Positions 1 through 8,353 of a DNA stretch of 64,000 nt are shown here, piece after piece (position 1 is the first letter of the stretch; each line of letters starts with the position of its first letter). Below the pieces are notes generated by a model, which saw only the letters and a list, made by a program, of their open reading frames with translations, did no database searches and was not told where the DNA came from. The DNA lies in contig SBGG01000094.1 in assembly GCA_006226685.1 (NCBI GenBank), positions 1-64,000 on the forward strand, in the 5' to 3' direction. The DNA comes from Sphingomonadales bacterium (GTDB taxonomy: Bacteria > Pseudomonadota > Alphaproteobacteria > Sphingomonadales > Sphingomonadaceae). A program made the position numbers and the translations under genes.

Positions 1-39
1 ATGGGCATGCTCAACCACCATTTCGCAGCAGCCGCCTGA
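1..39 (+). CDS. tnpA: IS6100 transposase, C-terminal 12 residues (partial)
   Basis: Frame 1 reads MGMLNHHFAAAA and then TGA at 37-39. From memory this is the exact C-terminus of the IS6100 DDE transposase. The rest of the gene lies upstream of the window, so this is a fragment at the window edge and not a broken gene. The transposase is transcribed in the same direction as the disrupted cpaC gene. Confidence 0.88.
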   Translation: MGMLNHHFAAAA

Positions 40-79
40 TCGGCGCAGAGCGACAGCCTACCTCTGACTGCCGCCAATC

Positions 80-93
80 TTTGCAACAGAGCC
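80..93 (+). repeat. IS6100 right terminal inverted repeat
   Basis: TTTGCAACAGAGCC is the complement of GGCTCTGTTGCAAA, the 14-base IS6100 terminal repeat. It marks the exact junction between the element and the cpaC coding sequence. Confidence 0.92.
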
Positions 94-850
94 CCGCAAG
101 CTGTTCTCGATCGGCAATGTCAATGTCGAAGGGACACTCGACGCGCTGGAAAGCAAGGGCCTGCTGAAGACACTGGCGCAACCGACGCTGATCGCCCTGT
201 CCGGCGAGACCGCCTCCTTCCTGGCGGGCGGCGAATTTCCGATCCCCGTCATTCAGGGCGGTAACAATACGAGTAACAACTCGCAGGTCACGGTGGAATT
301 CAAGCCGTTCGGGGTCAGCCTCGCCTTCACGCCGACGGTGCTGGCGGACGGGGTCATCAGCCTGTCGGTCGAACCGGAGGTCAGCGCGCTCGACGAAAAT
401 GCCTCGGTTCAGATCAACGGCCTCTCCATTCCCGGCCTGCGGACCCGCCGCGCCAGCACGGTGCTGGAACTGCGCGATGGCGAGGCTTTTGCGATCGCCG
501 GCCTGTTGCAGAGCGATTTTGCCACCACGGTGCGGCAACTTCCGCTGCTCGGGTCGATCCCGATCCTCGGTTCGCTGTTCCGCTCCTCCGGCTTTCAACG
601 GGGCGAGACGGAACTGGTCATCGTCGTGATCCCGCGTCTGGTGAAGCCGACCCGGCCGGATCAGATAGCGTTGCCGACCGACCGCGTCGGCGATGCGACC
701 GAAGGCGAACTGTTCCTGCTGGGTCGCACGGACAAGGCCGTCCCGGTCCTGCCCAATGCGAAGAATCAGGCGCGTCCGTCTTCCTCCACGCCGCAGCCCG
801 CGCAGGCGGCACCGGCCACATCAGAAGGAGCCGCCGGCTATGAATATTAA
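94..850 (+). pseudogene. cpaC: Tad/Flp pilus secretin CpaC (RcpA), 3' part, interrupted by IS6100
   Basis: The open frame resumes directly after the IS end. It encodes about 250 residues of a type II/IV secretin core: RKLFSIGNVNVEG, a 'KGLLKTLAQPTL..LSGE.ASFLAGGEFPIP' stretch, then 'VEFKPFGVSLAFTP', 'RTRRASTVLELRDGE.FAIAGLL' and 'TELVIVVIPRLV' near the end. These are the conserved blocks of CpaC/RcpA, the outer-membrane channel of the Tad pilus. The tail is rich in Pro and Ala. No plausible start codon follows the IS, and the frame hits a stop at 65-67 inside it, so this fragment cannot be made as a normal secretin. The N-terminal domains must lie beyond the IS, if still present. Its stop overlaps the start of the next gene. 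Confidence 0.88.
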
Positions 851-1121
851 TCGCCCTCTCCTGCTGATGGCGGCACTGCTGCCCGGCCTTGCCGCCTGTA
901 CCCCGATCGATGTCGGGTTCGGCGATTCGACCCGCCTCAATGCCGAGGTCCAGACGATCGACCCCGCCCCCGTCTATGACGAGGCGCTGGCGAGCGCATC
1001 GGGCGACAAAATGGCCCCCGCAGTCGAACGCTATCGCACCGACAAGGTGAAACAGCCCAAGGGGATCCGGACCACCCGCAGCATATCGGGCAGCGGCAGC
1101 GGAGGCGGCGGAACCAACTGA
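840..1121 (+). CDS. Small lipoprotein of the Tad pilus locus
   Basis: This 93-residue protein starts at an ATG that overlaps the end of cpaC by 11 bases and has a good ribosome site (agaaggag, 824-831). Residues 1-19 form a lipoprotein signal (MNINRPLLLMAALLPGLAAC) with the lipidated Cys at 20. The mature part contains 'DSTRLNAEVQTIDPAP' and 'AVERYRTDKVKQP' and ends in a Gly/Ser-rich tail. The position between the secretin and the pseudopilins is where CpaD normally sits. CpaD is about twice as long, so this may be a short CpaD-like secretin pilot or a separate sphingomonad lipoprotein. The link to the pilus is inferred from position and translational coupling. Confidence 0.82.
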   Translation: MNINRPLLLMAALLPGLAACTPIDVGFGDSTRLNAEVQTIDPAPVYDEALASASGDKMAPAVERYRTDKVKQPKGIRTTRSISGSGSGGGGTN

Positions 1122-1156
1122 CGGAAACAGGCGGGAAGGAACGAACGGAGCGGATA

Positions 1157-2683
1157 GTGGCAAGGGCGATGAAAAGGGATTTTACGAGGAACAGGGAAGG
1201 CGCGGTCGCGCCGACCGTCGCCCTCACCCTGACCGCGCTGATCGCCATGGGTGGCATCGCCTTCGATTATTCCCGGCTGGCTGGCATGCATTCGGAATTA
1301 CAGAACGCGGCCGATCAGGCCGCGCTCGCCGCCGCGACCCAGCTTGACGGCCGCGACGGCGCGCGGGATCGCGCTACCACCGCCGCCTCCGGTCTGGTCG
1401 CCAATTCGACGCTCCTGTCGGATGATGACAAGGGCAAGAGCATCACCATCCCCACGATCGTCTTCTGGCAGGACAAGGGCAAGACCACGACCGCAGACAG
1501 CGACGAGAACGCCCATTTCGTCGAAGTGACGGTGGATGGCCGCGAGGTTTTCTACGCGCTGACGCCGATCGTCGGCGCCATCAGTTCCGGCGACATCAAT
1601 GCCACCGCCATGGCGGGGCTGGGCGCTGCCACCTGCAAGGTGCCGCCGGTGATGATGTGCAACCCGCTGGAGGCGACCGACCCGGATTTCACCGTCGCCG
1701 ATTATATCGGCAAGGGCATTCGCCTCGTCGCCAATGACGGCGGCGGCGGATATGGGCCGGGCAATTTCGGCTTCCTCGACAATGGCGCGGGCAACGGCGC
1801 CAGCACGGTGCGCCAGTTGCTGGGCAATGTCGAAATTCCGGGCGATTGCTTGCCGGGAACGGGCGTTACCACCGAACCGGGGCAGATGATTTCCGTCCTC
1901 GACGCGCTCAACACCCGTTTCGATGTCTATGCCAATGGCCTCAACAGCGCCTGCGGCGCCAATGATGCGAGTTGCCCGCCTTCGGCCAATGCGCGCAAGG
2001 ATGTGGTGAAGCAGGGCAATGGCTGCGCCTTCAACAGTGGCGGCGGCAATGGCTGGAAGATCCCGCCCAGCCCCTATCTGCCGACATCGGCGACGCCTTA
2101 TGACATATCCACCTATCCCGCCGGATTGTCGCCCATGGGCTATCCGCGCGACATCTGCCATGCGCTCAGCAGCACCGGGTCCTGTTCCGGCGGGCGTGTC
2201 GGCAACGGCGTGTGGGACCGCTATGCTTATTTCCGGTCGAACAGCGTCAATTATCCGACCCTGCCGTCATCGTCCGACATGGTATCGATGTTCGGTACAT
2301 CGACCCCGACCCGCTATCAGGTCTACCGCTACGAGATGGATCATGCGTCCACGCGCCTGCAACCGCAAAGCGTATCGGCAAACCAAACTTCCTATGGCGC
2401 CCCGATCTGCGTGACGCCCGGTCTGGTGCCGGGCGGAAATATCGTCGATCGGCGGCGGCTGTCGGTCGCGGTCATCAACTGCACCGCCGAAGGCGTTTCC
2501 GGCAAGACCACCAATGTCGCGGTAAAACGCTGGATCGACGTCTTTCTGGTCGAACCCTCGCTGCCGCGTGCCCAGACTGCGGCCAGCGATGTCTATGTCG
2601 AGGTGATCGACGAGGCGGGCAATAGCGGAGATGGCACCGCCGGGCAGGTGGTCCGGCGCGAAGTGCCCTATCTGGTCGAATGA
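1157..2683 (+). CDS. TadG-like pilus assembly protein
   Basis: This 508-residue protein has the N-terminal TadE/TadG pattern: a short basic segment (TRNREGA) followed by a membrane segment (residues about 15-38, APTVALTLTALIAMGGIAFDYSRLAG) and 'ELQNAADQAALAAATQL'. TadG proteins are anchored minor pseudopilins or periplasmic parts of the Flp pilus machine. The long C-terminal part is Gly- and Cys-rich with no domain I recognise; no von Willebrand domain motif is evident. I chose the GTG at 1157 because GGAG at 1147-1150 lies six bases upstream; the ATG at 1169 has no such site. The stop overlaps the next start (ATGA). Confidence 0.88.
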   Translation: MARAMKRDFTRNREGAVAPTVALTLTALIAMGGIAFDYSRLAGMHSELQNAADQAALAAATQLDGRDGARDRATTAASGLVANSTLLSDDDKGKSITIPTIVFWQDKGKTTTADSDENAHFVEVTVDGREVFYALTPIVGAISSGDINATAMAGLGAATCKVPPVMMCNPLEATDPDFTVADYIGKGIRLVANDGGGGYGPGNFGFLDNGAGNGASTVRQLLGNVEIPGDCLPGTGVTTEPGQMISVLDALNTRFDVYANGLNSACGANDASCPPSANARKDVVKQGNGCAFNSGGGNGWKIPPSPYLPTSATPYDISTYPAGLSPMGYPRDICHALSSTGSCSGGRVGNGVWDRYAYFRSNSVNYPTLPSSSDMVSMFGTSTPTRYQVYRYEMDHASTRLQPQSVSANQTSYGAPICVTPGLVPGGNIVDRRRLSVAVINCTAEGVSGKTTNVAVKRWIDVFLVEPSLPRAQTAASDVYVEVIDEAGNSGDGTAGQVVRREVPYLVE

Positions 2684-3183
2684 TGCGCGCCCTGCCTCCC
2701 CTTACCGCCCGCTTCCTGCGCGATCGCACCGCCGCCGCCGCCGCCGAGATGGCGCTGGTCCTGCCGTTGCTGATGACATTGCTGTTCGGCGCGTTCGAAG
2801 CGGGCAATTATTTCTGGAACGAGCATATCGTCATCAAGGCGGTGCGCGACGGCGCGCGCTTTGCCGGGCGTCAGTCGTTCAGCAAATATAGCTGCTCCAC
2901 CGTCGATCCCACGGTCGAAACGGAGATCAAGAATCTGACCCGCACTGGCGCCCTGTCCGGCGGCACCCCGCGCATCGCCGGCTGGACCGATGATGATGTC
3001 ACCGTCAGCATATCGTGCAGCGCCGCGACGACCGACGGCATTTATCGCGACATGGCGGGCGGGGCACCACGCGTCACCGTCAGCGCCGTCGTGCCCTATA
3101 CTGCCCTGTTCGGGCTGGTCGGCTTCGACACGAAGGGCATCACCATCGCCGCAGAGGCCAATTCACCGGTGATGGGGTTATGA
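2680..3183 (+). CDS. tadE: TadE-family pseudopilin
   Basis: This 167-residue protein has the TadE hallmark near the N-terminus, AAEMALVLPLLMTLLFGAFEAGN, in which a short basic leader precedes a hydrophobic helix with the Glu expected in prepilin-like substrates. In characterised Tad systems CpaA-type peptidases process TadE and TadF pseudopilins. The body is a periplasmic beta-rich domain with two Cys residues. It overlaps the preceding TadG-like stop and the following start by four bases each, so the three pseudopilin genes are translationally coupled. Confidence 0.88.
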   Translation: MMRALPPLTARFLRDRTAAAAAEMALVLPLLMTLLFGAFEAGNYFWNEHIVIKAVRDGARFAGRQSFSKYSCSTVDPTVETEIKNLTRTGALSGGTPRIAGWTDDDVTVSISCSAATTDGIYRDMAGGAPRVTVSAVVPYTALFGLVGFDTKGITIAAEANSPVMGL

Positions 3184-3791
3184 GCGGCTTTTTCCCTCGC
3201 TTCTGGCGCGATGAGCATGGCGGACCGGCGGCGGAATTCGCACTGGTGGTGCCGATCTTGTTGCTGTTCCTGCTTGGCATTCTCGATGCCGGGCGGCTGA
3301 TGTGGACATGGAATCAGGCGGAAAAGGCGACGCAAATGGGCGTGCGCTTCGCGGTCGCCACCAATCCGGTCGCGTCGGGCATCAAAAGCTACAGCTATGC
3401 GGTTTCCGGCGGCATTCCACAGGGCGACCCGATCCCCTCCAGCAGTTTCAGCGGCATTTCCTGCACCTCGTCCACCTGCACCTGCAAATCGGGCGGGGCC
3501 TGTCCGTTCGGCACCGCGCGGGACGGAACAGCTTTCACCGCACTGGTCGAGCGCATGGCCCGGTTCAAATCCGACATTACGGCGGCAGATGTGACCATCG
3601 ACTATGATTATTCGGGCCTCGGTTATGCCGGCGACCCCAATGGGCCGGATGTTGCGCCGCTGGTCACGGTGCGGTTACGGAATCTTACCTTCACGCCTGT
3701 TACAGCCATGCTGTTCGGCGCCCAGCTCACTCTGCCCGATTTCGCGGCGACGCTGAGCATGGAAGACGGCGACGGCACAACATCGAATTGA
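3180..3791 (+). CDS. Second TadE/TadF-like pseudopilin
   Basis: This 203-residue protein starts at the ATG overlapping the previous stop. The N-terminus has 'RDEHGGPAAEFALVVPILLLFLLGILDAGRLMW', the typical TadE/TadF helix after a charged segment with the conserved Glu. Downstream is a Cys-rich loop (SCTSSTCTCKSGGACPFG) that could form disulfides in the periplasm, then a beta-rich region ending in '..VTVRLRNLTFTPVTAMLFG'. It is probably the TadF counterpart, a minor pseudopilin that helps pilus initiation. The assignment of TadE versus TadF between this gene and the one before is uncertain. Confidence 0.85.
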   Translation: MSGFFPRFWRDEHGGPAAEFALVVPILLLFLLGILDAGRLMWTWNQAEKATQMGVRFAVATNPVASGIKSYSYAVSGGIPQGDPIPSSSFSGISCTSSTCTCKSGGACPFGTARDGTAFTALVERMARFKSDITAADVTIDYDYSGLGYAGDPNGPDVAPLVTVRLRNLTFTPVTAMLFGAQLTLPDFAATLSMEDGDGTTSN

Positions 3792-3801
3792 GAGAAACAT
3801 C

Positions 3802-4998
3802 GTGGGATTGATCGATCAGAACGCACTGAGCATGGAGAATGGCCTCTTGGACCCGAGCCACCACCAGATCGCCATCGTGCTCAGCCCGGCCGAGGCCGCC
3901 GAGGCCGGACAGCCGCTCTCCGGCGGGGCCGGGATGCCGGCGGTCGTGACAATGCTGGAAGCCGATGCGCCGCTGGGTCATGGCCTGCTCGAATCCGCCG
4001 CCATATTGTGCCTGGAGGTCCGGTCCGGCTCGCCGCGGTCGATCGAACGGGTCGCCCGCGTGCGTGCCGACCATCCCCGCCTGCCGGTCATCGCGCTGGT
4101 ACGCGACGCCGACCTTGTGCTGGTGCGCGCGCTATTGCGTCAGGGGGTTCACGATGTCGTCCAGTTGCCGCTTGCGATGGGACAACTCACCGAAAGTATC
4201 GGCGAGATACTGGCGGAACTGAAGAGCAGCGCGCCCGCCCGCGTGCGCAACGGCCAGTTCATCTCGGTGGTGAAGAGCATCGGCGGCGTCGGCGCCACCA
4301 ATGTCGCGGTCAATCTGGCGAGCGCGCTGGCGCAGCAGCCGGACAGCCGGGCCTGCCTGTTCGACCTGGACGTGCAGTTCGGCAATGCCGCCACCTATCT
4401 TGGTGCGCCCGCCCAACCGTCGCTGACCGACCTGCTGGACGGCGGCGCGCGGGTCGACGGAGATTTCCTCAACACCATCACCTCGACCTTGTCGACCGGC
4501 CTGAAATTCGTGCCCGCACCGCAGGAGATCGGCCCGCTGGAATCGATCGACGATCAGCAGCTTCAGCGCATTTTGCAGACGGCGCGCGGCGAATTCGACT
4601 ATGTCGTGGCCGACATGCCCGCCAACTGGTCGAACTGGACCCTGTCGGCGGTCGCCCGCTCCGACCTCATCATCCTGGTCGTCAACCTGACCATCGCCAG
4701 CCTGCGACAGGGCAAGCGTCAACTCCAGCTGTTGCTCAGTCAGGGCATAGAGCGCAACCGCATCGTCGTACTGGCCAATCGCGTCGAACAACGCCTGTTC
4801 AAGCCGATCGATCTCGATGATGCGGGCAAGGCGCTCGGCTTCCCGATCACCCTGTCGGTCCATAATGACTATGCGCTGATGAGCACCGCGAACAATCAGG
4901 GGGTGATCGCCGGGGAACTGAACCGCAAGGCCAAGGTATCCCGGGATTTCGTTCGGATCGCCGAAACCATTCCCACCCTCCTGCCGCGAAAGGACTGA
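3802..4998 (+). CDS. cpaE: CpaE/TadZ pilus localisation ATPase-like protein
   Basis: This 398-residue protein has a response-regulator-like N-terminal domain (about residues 20-140) and a MinD/ParA-type domain from about 150. CpaE/TadZ proteins place the Tad machinery at the cell pole. The P-loop region reads KSIGGVGATNVAVN: the signature Lys of the deviant Walker A (KGG) is replaced by Ile, as in atypical TadZ proteins, so ATP hydrolysis may be absent or weak. 'FDLDVQFGN' and 'YVVADMPANW' follow as expected. The start is GTG at 3802; an ATG at 3832 would cut only ten residues. It sits 10 bases after the pseudopilin genes and 5 bases before cpaF. Confidence 0.92.
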   Translation: MGLIDQNALSMENGLLDPSHHQIAIVLSPAEAAEAGQPLSGGAGMPAVVTMLEADAPLGHGLLESAAILCLEVRSGSPRSIERVARVRADHPRLPVIALVRDADLVLVRALLRQGVHDVVQLPLAMGQLTESIGEILAELKSSAPARVRNGQFISVVKSIGGVGATNVAVNLASALAQQPDSRACLFDLDVQFGNAATYLGAPAQPSLTDLLDGGARVDGDFLNTITSTLSTGLKFVPAPQEIGPLESIDDQQLQRILQTARGEFDYVVADMPANWSNWTLSAVARSDLIILVVNLTIASLRQGKRQLQLLLSQGIERNRIVVLANRVEQRLFKPIDLDDAGKALGFPITLSVHNDYALMSTANNQGVIAGELNRKAKVSRDFVRIAETIPTLLPRKD

Positions 4999-5003
4999 AC
5001 ATC

Positions 5004-6362
5004 ATGTGGCAGATCAAACGGGACGGAAATCCGGACAAGGCCCCCACACCCCCGGCCCCGAACGAAAACACCGAGGACAGGCGGTCTTCCCACCAATATC
5101 TCGATCTGAAGATCGAACTGCACCGCCGCCTGCTGGAACTGATCAACCTGCAGGCGCTGGAAACCATGTCTCGCAAGCAGATCGAGACGGAAGTCGGCGA
5201 GATCGTCCATGAACAGCTCGCGCTTCAGAAACATGCGCTCAATCAGGCGGAACGCCGGGCGCTGGTTTCCGACATATTGGATGAACTGCTCGGCCTCGGG
5301 CCGCTCGAACCGCTGCTGAAGGATGAATCGATCAACGACATCCTCGTCAACGGTCATGACATCATCTTCGTCGAACGTCAGGGCAGGTTGGAACGCGTGG
5401 ACAGCCGGTTCAAGGATGATCGGCACCTGCTGCGCATCATCCAGAAGATCGTCAGCGCGGTCGGGCGCCGGGTGGACGAACAATCCCCCTTCGTCGATGC
5501 CCGCCTTGCCGACGGGTCGCGCGTCAACGCGGTTATCCCGCCGCTGGCGATAGACGGCCCGCTGCTCTCCATCCGCAAATTCGCCAAAAAGCCGATCAGC
5601 ATGGCCCGGCTGGTGGAACTGGGCAGCATCCCGCAATCGATCGCCGATGTTCTGGCCGCCGTCGTCGGCGCCCGGCGCAACGTGCTGATTTCCGGCGGCA
5701 CCGGCACCGGCAAGACCACCATGCTGAACGCCATGTCGGCCGCGATCGACCATGCCGAACGTATCGTCACCATCGAGGATTCGGCCGAGCTTCAGCTTCA
5801 GCAGGTCCATGTCGCGCGCATGGAAACCCGCCCGCCCAATATCGAGGGCCGGGGCGAGATCAGCCAGCGCGACCTCGTCAAGAATGCGCTGCGCATGCGG
5901 CCCGACCGTATCATCGTGGGCGAGGTGCGCGCCGGCGAGGCATTCGACATGTTGCAGGCGATGAATACCGGCCATGACGGGTCGATGACCACGGTCCACG
6001 CCAATTCGCCCCGGGACGCGCTGGCCCGCATCGAACAGATGATCGGCATGAGCGGCGTCGACATGCCTGCTCGATCCGCCCGCGCGCAGATCGCCTCCGC
6101 CATCAATGTCGTGGTTCAGATCGCGCGCCTCGCCGACGGCACCCGCCGCCTCACCAGCCTTTCCGAAATCACCGGGATGGAGAGCGAGGTCATCACCATG
6201 CAGGAGATTTTCCGCTATCGCATCATGGGGCGCGATGAAAATGGCCGGATGATCGGCCATTTCGAGGCCACCGGCATCCGTCCGCGCTTTCTGGACCAGA
6301 TGCACGCCCATGGCATCGACCTGCCCTCGGAGCTGTTCCGCCCGGAACTGAAGGTCGGCTGA
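5004..6362 (+). CDS. cpaF: CpaF/TadA secretion ATPase
   Basis: This 452-residue protein is the hexameric type II/IV secretion ATPase that powers assembly and retraction of the Tad pilus at the inner membrane. Visible motifs are Walker A at about 230-240 (SGGTGTGKTTMLNAM), the Asp box 'ITIEDSAELQL', Walker B 'PDRIIVGEVRAGEAFDMLQAMNTGHDGS' and the His box 'MTTVHANSP'. The N-terminal extension with 'DLKIELHRRLLELINLQALE' is typical of CpaF and its length is normal. One base separates its stop from tadB. Confidence 0.96.
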   Translation: MWQIKRDGNPDKAPTPPAPNENTEDRRSSHQYLDLKIELHRRLLELINLQALETMSRKQIETEVGEIVHEQLALQKHALNQAERRALVSDILDELLGLGPLEPLLKDESINDILVNGHDIIFVERQGRLERVDSRFKDDRHLLRIIQKIVSAVGRRVDEQSPFVDARLADGSRVNAVIPPLAIDGPLLSIRKFAKKPISMARLVELGSIPQSIADVLAAVVGARRNVLISGGTGTGKTTMLNAMSAAIDHAERIVTIEDSAELQLQQVHVARMETRPPNIEGRGEISQRDLVKNALRMRPDRIIVGEVRAGEAFDMLQAMNTGHDGSMTTVHANSPRDALARIEQMIGMSGVDMPARSARAQIASAINVVVQIARLADGTRRLTSLSEITGMESEVITMQEIFRYRIMGRDENGRMIGHFEATGIRPRFLDQMHAHGIDLPSELFRPELKVG

Positions 6363-6363
6363 G

Positions 6364-7368
6364 ATGAGCGCAACGGTCCTCCGCATTCTCGTCCTCGTGC
6401 TGATTTTCGGCATGGTCTTTCTGATCAGCGAATTCCTGCTCGGCCAGTTGCGCCATCGCGGCAGCTCGACCCGCGCGATCAACCAGCGCCTGCGCATGAT
6501 CGAGCATGGCGACGACCGGCAGGAAATCATCGCCCAGATCCGCAAATCCGCCCCGACCGGCAGCTTCGCCCATCTGCCCGGCTTTCTCGGCCGCGGCCTC
6601 GCGCACATGGAAACGATCATCCGCGCGAGCAATATCGGCCTTGCGCCGCAACAGGCGATATTGCTTATGTTCGCAGCGGTCGGCGCGGTCTTCTCCCTGA
6701 TCGTGATCGGTGCCGCCTATATCGGCTATGGCGTGACGCTGGGCATGATCCAGCTCGCCCTCGTCTTCAGCCTGTGTCTGGGCCTTGCCATCCCGTTGCT
6801 GATCCTGTCCCATCTCGGGCAAAAGCGCCGGTTGAAGATTCAGGAGCAGTTTCCAGTCGCGCTCGACATTTTCGTCCGGGGCCTGCGTGCCGGGCACCCG
6901 ATCGAATCCGCGCTCTCTCTCCTCGCTACGGAAATGGAAGACCCGATCGGCAGCGAATTCGGACTGGTGACCGACGAAATCGCCTATGGCCGCGAATTGC
7001 GCGAGGCGTTGCAGGACATGGCCGACCGCTGGGATCTGGAGGACATGCGCATGTTCGTCGTGTCGCTGTCGGTGCAGAATGAAACCGGCGGCAATCTCGC
7101 CGAAATATTGGAAAATCTGGCCCATGTCATCCGCGACCGCATGACCATGTTCATGAAGGTCCGGGCACTGAGTTCGGAAGGGCGCATGTCGGCAAAGGTG
7201 CTGACGGCGTTGCCGATCGGCACTTTTGCACTGGTCTTTTCCCTGAACCCGCAATTTTATCTCGAATATGCGCGGGACCCGGCCTTCATCATCGGTTTTT
7301 CGGCGCTGATCGGCCTTTATTTCCTGGGCGTTTTCATCATCCGCCGGATGGTGGACCTGAAGGTGTGA
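6364..7368 (+). CDS. tadB: TadB inner-membrane platform protein
   Basis: This 334-residue type II secretion F-family protein forms, with TadC, the inner-membrane platform that couples CpaF to pilin extrusion. There is an N-terminal membrane segment (about 5-25), a pair at about 100-145, the cytoplasmic T2SSF domain ('QEQFPVALDIFVRGLRAGHPIESAL', 'ETGGNLAEILENLAHVIRDR'), and two C-terminal membrane segments. Length and order are those of TadB/CpaG. It starts one base after the cpaF stop and has tadC four bases downstream. Confidence 0.94.
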   Translation: MSATVLRILVLVLIFGMVFLISEFLLGQLRHRGSSTRAINQRLRMIEHGDDRQEIIAQIRKSAPTGSFAHLPGFLGRGLAHMETIIRASNIGLAPQQAILLMFAAVGAVFSLIVIGAAYIGYGVTLGMIQLALVFSLCLGLAIPLLILSHLGQKRRLKIQEQFPVALDIFVRGLRAGHPIESALSLLATEMEDPIGSEFGLVTDEIAYGRELREALQDMADRWDLEDMRMFVVSLSVQNETGGNLAEILENLAHVIRDRMTMFMKVRALSSEGRMSAKVLTALPIGTFALVFSLNPQFYLEYARDPAFIIGFSALIGLYFLGVFIIRRMVDLKV

Positions 7369-7372
7369 CATC

Positions 7373-8353
7373 ATGATCGACGCGCTCGCCACCTCTCCCA
7401 TTCTCCGGTCGACTGCACTTCTCGCCGTCTTCCTGTTCGTCGTCATCAGCATCATCGTCGTTTCGCGGACAATCGCTAACCGCACGGCGGTGCGCAGGCG
7501 GCTGGCCGAAACGCAGAACGGCCATTATCCCGATCTGGCGGCCACCACCGGCCTGCGCGAGCAGGAACAGGCCCAGGCATGGAACCGGCTGACCGCCGCG
7601 ATCGAAAAGGCGGGCATTCCGCTGACCGACGAGAATAACAGCACGCTGCGCGCGAAGCTGGCGATGGCCGGTTTTCCATCCGCAGCGGCAGTGCGCGTCT
7701 TCACGCTTTCTCGGCTGGTCCTGCTCTTCGTCCTGCCGGGCATCTATCTTTTCCTCACGCTCAACCGGGCCGAGCCGCCATCCCTGATGTCGCTCTATCT
7801 CTGGTCGGTCTGCCTCGCCGCCATCGGCATGTATCTGCCCAATTTGTGGCTGTCGGCGCGGGCCGAACGGCGCAAGCAGGACATCGTCAACGGCTTTCCG
7901 GACTGCCTCGACCTGATGCTGGTCTGCGTCGAGGCAGGGCTGGGGCTGGAAGCAGCATTCGACCGGGTCGGGCGGGAAGTGTTGCGGTCCCACCCGCTGC
8001 TCGCCGAAATATTGTCGGCCACCACGCTGGAGCTGCGGGCGGGCGCGAGCCGGGAACAGGCGTTGCGCGGCATGGCCACCCGGGCCCATGTCGATGAAAT
8101 CCGGGCCTTCACCACCTTACTGATCCAGTCCGACAAGCTCGGCACCAGCATCGGCTCCACCCTCCGCGTCTATGCCGGGGAGATGCGGGAAAAGCGCCGT
8201 TTGCGCGCGGAAGAAAAGGCGCACCGCCTGCCCGTGCTGCTTTCCATCCCGCTGGTCGTATGCATGCTGCCAACAATGATCGGCGTGCTGATGCTGCCGG
8301 CGGCGATCAAGGTCGTCAAAATCGTCATTCCCATCATGCGGGGGGCACAATGA
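7373..8353 (+). CDS. tadC: TadC inner-membrane platform protein
   Basis: This 326-residue T2SSF-family protein is the partner of TadB. It has membrane segments near residues 10-30, about 110-160 and at the C-terminus, and the T2SSF pattern 'FPDCLDLMLVCVEAGLGLEAAFDRVGREV' followed by 'TLLIQSDKLGTSIGSTLRVYAGEMREKRRLRAEEKAHRLPV', where the last basic stretch is characteristic of TadC. The stop overlaps the next ATG (ATGA), so TadC and the TPR lipoprotein are coupled. Confidence 0.94.
   Translation: MIDALATSPILRSTALLAVFLFVVISIIVVSRTIANRTAVRRRLAETQNGHYPDLAATTGLREQEQAQAWNRLTAAIEKAGIPLTDENNSTLRAKLAMAGFPSAAAVRVFTLSRLVLLFVLPGIYLFLTLNRAEPPSLMSLYLWSVCLAAIGMYLPNLWLSARAERRKQDIVNGFPDCLDLMLVCVEAGLGLEAAFDRVGREVLRSHPLLAEILSATTLELRAGASREQALRGMATRAHVDEIRAFTTLLIQSDKLGTSIGSTLRVYAGEMREKRRLRAEEKAHRLPVLLSIPLVVCMLPTMIGVLMLPAAIKVVKIVIPIMRGAQ

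Larger units (their letters stand above)
1..93 (+). mobile_element. IS6100 (IS6 family), right end
   Basis: The first 93 bases match the end of IS6100 as I recall it. They hold the last codons of its transposase, a short non-coding tail, and the 14-base terminal repeat TTTGCAACAGAGCC at 80-93, the inverse complement of the element's left end. The rest of the element lies before the window. Directly after base 93 the reading frame of the pilus secretin CpaC begins in mid-protein, so the element sits inside that gene. IS6-family elements make 8-base target duplications; the candidate here is CCGCAAGC (94-101), whose partner copy would be outside the window. Confidence 0.93.

Noticed and set aside
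4896..6632. Long open frame (578 codons) opposite cpaF
   Set aside because: It is the reverse shadow of a clear CpaF frame; GC-rich codon use opens the opposite strand. No motif or ribosome site.
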